A stretch of DNA of 64,000 bases from DATMER01 sp963741305 (GTDB lineage: Bacteria; Acidobacteriota; Thermoanaerobaculia; Multivoradales; UBA5704): contig CAVUHL010000003.1 of assembly GCA_963741305.1 (NCBI GenBank), positions 2,728,001-2,792,000 on the forward strand, written 5' to 3'. Position numbers and translations under genes: made by a program. Under the pieces are notes generated by a model. The model made no database searches, had not been told where the DNA came from, and worked only from the letters and a program-made list of their open reading frames with translations. Positions 61,152 through 64,000 of the stretch are shown here, piece by piece. Position 1 is the stretch's first letter; each line of letters opens with the position of its first letter.

Positions 61152-62276
61152 TCACCGTGCGCCTCTCTTCGTTCGCGCCTCAACGACCTTTGCCGGACCT
61201 TCTTCCACCACCTTCTGCTCCAGCAGGTGACGGGTGCGGACGACGGCTTCGTGGAGACGCTGCTCCAGCACCTCGCGTGGCGGAAGCTCGGTCAGGTATT
61301 CGGCGACGTGGATGCCGCGGGGCTCCAACTCGAGCACTTCCACGGTTTCGCGCTTCTTGCCGGCGCAAAGGATGATGCCGATAGGCTTCTCCTCGCCGTT
61401 CTGCCGCTCATGCCGGTCAAGCCAGCGCAGATAGAGCTCCATCTGGCCGGCGTCCGCAGGCTTGAAGTCACCGATTTTCAGCTCGATGACGACCAATCGG
61501 CGCAACCGACGGTGGTAGAAGAGCAAGTCCAGATAGTAATCGTCACCGTCCAGGGTGATCCGCTTCTGGCGCTCAACGAAGGCGAAACCGGTGCCGAGCT
61601 CCAGGAGAAACGACTCGATCTCCCGCAGCAGAGCGCTCTCCAGATCCCGCTCGCTGTAGGTGTCGCGGAGGCCGAGGAAGTCGAGCACGTAGGGATCGCG
61701 GAAGACCAGGTCGGGGGTGAGCCGGTCTTCCGCGCGGAGTCCCTTAAGATCCTCTTCAATGAGTTTTGCGGGCTTCTTCGAGAGGGCAGTACGCTCGAAG
61801 AGCATGCTGTCGATCCGAGATCGCAAAGCCCGCACGCTCCAGCGCTCGATGCGGCACATCTCCGCGTAGAATTCGCGCTGCAGTGGGTCTTTGAGCGGAA
61901 GCAGGGCGATGAAATGGGTCCAGGTTAATTGTCGTATCAGTGATACGACAATCTGGGGGTCTGGAAAAACCTCGGCGAACTGGACCATGCGCCGGAGGCT
62001 CTTCTCTGCGAATCCTCGGCCAAACTCCCCTTCCAATTGTCTACCCAACGCGGAGACAATCTCGGCTCCGTATTCTGCGCGCTTTTCCTTGAGGATCTCG
62101 CGGCGCACTCGGTCGCCCACCTTCCAGTAGAGCAACGTCAGGCCGGCATTGACCATCCGGGCGGTCTGTTGCCTGGATTCGAGGATGAGGCTTCGCACCT
62201 CGGCCAGCACAGCTTCGGACAGAGCGGCGGCGCCCCGAGCGGGCTTGATTTTGGAGATGGTACGCTTCGCGCTCAT
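61152..62276 (-). CDS. YhcG/DUF1016-family PD-(D/E)XK nuclease-domain protein
   Basis: This protein has 374 aa from ATG 62276 (MSAKRTISK); the frame continues further upstream without a credible start. The DUF1016 N-terminal domain shows ARMVNAGLTLLYWKVGDRV and GRGFAEKSLRRMVQFAEVFP. The C-terminal nuclease domain shows YYLDLLFYHRRLRRLVVIEL followed by KIG, giving the D...ExK residues, then GQMELYLRWLD. Members are often linked to restriction or mobile-element loci. Here it neighbours a VapBC pair. Confidence 0.93.
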   Translation of the reverse strand: MSAKRTISKIKPARGAAALSEAVLAEVRSLILESRQQTARMVNAGLTLLYWKVGDRVRREILKEKRAEYGAEIVSALGRQLEGEFGRGFAEKSLRRMVQFAEVFPDPQIVVSLIRQLTWTHFIALLPLKDPLQREFYAEMCRIERWSVRALRSRIDSMLFERTALSKKPAKLIEEDLKGLRAEDRLTPDLVFRDPYVLDFLGLRDTYSERDLESALLREIESFLLELGTGFAFVERQKRITLDGDDYYLDLLFYHRRLRRLVVIELKIGDFKPADAGQMELYLRWLDRHERQNGEEKPIGIILCAGKKRETVEVLELEPRGIHVAEYLTELPPREVLEQRLHEAVVRTRHLLEQKVVEEGPAKVVEARTKRGAR

Positions 62277-62358
62277 GCCCCTCCCCCACCCACGATCTCC
62301 TCCAACAACCCCTCCCTCTCCTGCCGTAGCGCGGAGGTGCCAAGCGCCCCGTTCGGAA

Positions 62359-62766
62359 TCACTCGGGCGACAACCAGATTGCAGGCAGGCGGCGGAAGTC
62401 TGTCTCGTCGAAGCTGCAGACCGTCTCGCCGTTCCGTAGAGCCTCAAGGGCGAGAACCGCATCCGCGAAATCCACGTTCTTGTCCCGGGCGAGTTCGAGC
62501 GCCCCTACCAGGATTTCCCTATCCTTGACTTCGAGGCCGTCCGCCGAGAGGAGCGGAACCAGGACATGGGCAATCTCCGTTGCAGAGCGGCGGTAGAAGG
62601 ACTTCAGCACCCAAACGATCTCGGCCACGACCAGGGGCGACAAGATCAGCAGAACCTCGCCCATCTCCGCACGGCGCATCAGACGAGACGCGCGCTTGGC
62701 CATACCCTCCGGCTCTCCAGTCATGAAGCGCAACAGAACGTTGGCGTCGACTCGCAGCCTTTTCAC
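62359..62766 (-). CDS. vapC: VapC-type PIN-domain toxin
   Basis: This 135-aa protein has a complete PIN site: the Asp of LRVDANVLLRF, the Glu of LVVAEIVWVL, and the Asp residues of VDFADAVLA and SFDETDF. It starts within the last 4 bp of the antitoxin gene (ATGA overlap), the usual coupling. It would act as an RNase held inactive by the upstream antitoxin. Confidence 0.94.
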   Translation of the reverse strand: MKRLRVDANVLLRFMTGEPEGMAKRASRLMRRAEMGEVLLILSPLVVAEIVWVLKSFYRRSATEIAHVLVPLLSADGLEVKDREILVGALELARDKNVDFADAVLALEALRNGETVCSFDETDFRRLPAIWLSPE

Positions 62767-63023
62767 GGCCCGGATCTCTTCGCACGACCACCCAACGCCC
62801 GCCCGGCCTCCTCACGGACAGCCTCCTTGCCCGGAAAGGGCCGTTGTGCGGGAAGCGAGCCATAGAAGTCGGAAAGCTTCTGGCGCTTGACGACGCGCAG
62901 CCGCGCCGTCTGATCCGCACCGACCTCGAAGATGAGATCATCGCCCTGTTCGATGCCGAGCGCCTTCCGGACCTCGGAGGGGATGGTTACCTGGCCCTTG
63001 CTCGTGACTCTGGAAATAGGCAT
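62763..63023 (-). CDS. vapB: AbrB/VapB-type antitoxin
   Basis: This protein has 86 aa from ATG 63023, with AAGGTAAGGA directly upstream; the longer frame to 63104 lacks a ribosome site. The N-terminal swapped-hairpin DNA-binding domain reads PISRVTSKGQVTIPSEVRKA, then LGIEQGDDLIFEV. The C-terminus is basic and would wrap the toxin. Two direct copies of TTCCTTAC lie upstream (63025-63052) and may be operator elements for autoregulation. Confidence 0.93.
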   Translation of the reverse strand: MPISRVTSKGQVTIPSEVRKALGIEQGDDLIFEVGADQTARLRVVKRQKLSDFYGSLPAQRPFPGKEAVREEAGRALGGRAKRSGP

Positions 63024-63180
63024 GTTCCTTACCTTGTCTCGTTTCCTTACGATAGCATGGCGGGGGGCGGAAAGCTGCCTTCGCGCAACCATACTCAAAC
63101 ACACCGGAGCTCGAATGCCTCCCCTCCCCGCCTAGGGGAGGGACAGGGACACACGGCTTCGCTGGAGACTGGGCTAGTTT

Positions 63181-63213
63181 CAGAAACGTTCGCATGGCAC
63201 CTGTCTGGCACCT
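63181..63213. repeat. Dispersed repeat, copy upstream of the M23 gene
   Basis: CAGAAACGTTCGCATGGCAC plus CTGTCTGGCACCT. A closely similar copy lies at 63823-63854 in the same orientation, so the two bracket the lipoprotein gene. Confidence 0.8.
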
Positions 63214-63266
63214 GTCTGGAGCCCCGCCGGGAAGAGCGGCCGCAGAAGGGCTGTTATCCCACTGTT

Positions 63267-63818
63267 GTGAGACGTTTGAAGCACTTCGCCGCCCTCGCCT
63301 TCCTCCCTCTGCTCGTCCTCGCCGGCGCCTGCGTCACGACGCCCTTTCTGGATCCCCGCTACTACGAGCTGCTCTCCCAGCCGGCGCCGCAGTCGTTGCC
63401 TGTGCCGGTCGCGGGCGTGGCGAAGGGGCGGTTGTGGGACAGCTACGGCGATCCGCGCAACGGTGGGCGGCAGCATGAAGGGATCGACATCTTCGCCAAG
63501 CGGAACACGCCGGTCCTGTCGGTGACGGAAGGGTATGTCTCCGGCCTGGGGACGAACGGCCTGGGCGGCATCACGGTGTGGGTGACGGGGCCGGCCGGAT
63601 GGCGGCACTACTACGCGCACCTGGAGCGCTGGGGCGATGTGCGCCGAGGGCAGTGGGTCGAGGCCGGCACGGTGATCGGCTATGTCGGAACTTCCGGCAA
63701 CGCCGCGGCCACGTCGCCTCACCTCCACTACGGCATCTATCCGCCTTCGGGCGGCACTCTCAACCCCTATCCCCTGCTCGCCGCGGGCCCCGGCCCGGCC
63801 CTGGCCCCCTCCAAATAA
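63267..63818 (+). CDS. M23-family (LytM-type) peptidase lipoprotein
   Basis: GTG 63267 is chosen: it opens the lipoprotein signal RRLKHFAALAFLPLLVLAGAC, with a canonical lipobox (LAGAC). It has 183 aa. The M23 zinc residues are present in HEGIDIFA (H...D) and HLHYGI (HxH), with HYYAHL between. It would be anchored in the outer membrane and act on peptidoglycan cross-links. The frame extends further upstream, but that part overlaps a dispersed repeat and lacks a start. Confidence 0.92.
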   Translation: MRRLKHFAALAFLPLLVLAGACVTTPFLDPRYYELLSQPAPQSLPVPVAGVAKGRLWDSYGDPRNGGRQHEGIDIFAKRNTPVLSVTEGYVSGLGTNGLGGITVWVTGPAGWRHYYAHLERWGDVRRGQWVEAGTVIGYVGTSGNAAATSPHLHYGIYPPSGGTLNPYPLLAAGPGPALAPSK

Positions 63819-64000
63819 GCTCCAGAACATTCGCGTGGCACCTGTCTGGTACCTATCTCGCCTCGCTCCCGGCGAGGCCGCCTCGGTCATGGCCGCGATG
63901 ATCAGGCCTTCGAGCCCTCTTTCGTGGTGTCCGTTGGCATCTGAGGGATCCGTCAGTTACCCGAAGGAGCAAGCCACCCTTCCGACCGCAACCGCTCTGC
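63819..64000. other. Downstream flank with the second dispersed repeat copy
   Basis: Holds the repeat copy at 63823-63854 (CAGAACATTCGCGTGGCACC and TGTCTGGTACCT). No gene is supported in the rest. Confidence 0.6.

Noticed and set aside
62844..63266. Upstream extension of the M23 lipoprotein frame
   Set aside because: It covers the antisense of the antitoxin gene, a hairpin and a dispersed repeat; the lipoprotein signal begins only at GTG 63267.

Overview
The window is GC-rich DNA from a Gram-negative bacterium. The evidence is the secreted and outer-membrane gene set: TolC, membrane-fusion protein, lipoproteins, RHS proteins. The style of genome (giant DUF11/Calx-beta surface proteins, ABC-2/M1 peptidase fusions, four-helix-bundle suffix proteins bracketed by AAGGACNNN arrays, many palindromic intergenic repeats) suggests Acidobacteriota, possibly Thermoanaerobaculia. 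That assignment is an inference from gene content; no rRNA or core marker gene is present.

Region 1 (1-28.6 kb) has two huge same-strand genes 31 bp apart. The first is the 3' part of a surface protein of at least 5,930 aa, built from FlgD-like, FN3, discoidin, beta-propeller, CARDB, ten DUF11 and six Calx-beta modules, and ending in an SPGFWKNH-type tail. The second is a secreted RHS/YD-repeat protein of 3,583 aa, with a transglutaminase-like domain, a complete RHS core and a variable C-terminal tip, i.e. a polymorphic toxin.

Region 2 (28.5-38.6 kb) is an accessory zone of lower GC. A trio of small genes (A, B, C) follows the toxin tip and occurs twice. A and B are diverged paralogues of each other. 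Gene C of the first trio is split by an IS256-family element with an 8-bp target duplication; gene C of the second trio seems to carry two compensating indels. A third candidate immunity gene, an Imm7 remnant, a complete IS21-family element with a 7-bp target duplication, a 21-bp heptad repeat tract, RHS debris and two further immunity-like genes complete the region.

Region 3 (38.6-45.8 kb) is a seven-gene efflux operon joined by 4-bp overlaps: TetR, TolC, HlyD-like protein, two ABC ATPases and two ABC-2 permeases (YbhFSR-like). A consensus-like promoter and a palindromic operator precede it. A pair of inverted intergenic repeats has become coding at the tetR/tolC junction.

Region 4 (45.9-56.7 kb) holds a secreted matrixin-like metalloprotease with its small partner, two small genes separated by strong terminators, and a leftward operon of ABC ATPase, ABC-2 permease/M1-peptidase fusion and a membrane-anchored partner. 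The partner's reading frame runs 197 bp antisense into its neighbour.

Region 5 (56-64 kb) contains a lipoprotein, an S41-like protein, a secreted Vps62-like protein, a four-helix-bundle suffix protein, a 5'-3' exonuclease, a YhcG/DUF1016 nuclease, a VapBC toxin-antitoxin pair and an M23 lipoprotein, separated by several kinds of palindromic repeat. I saw no tRNA, rRNA or CRISPR array.
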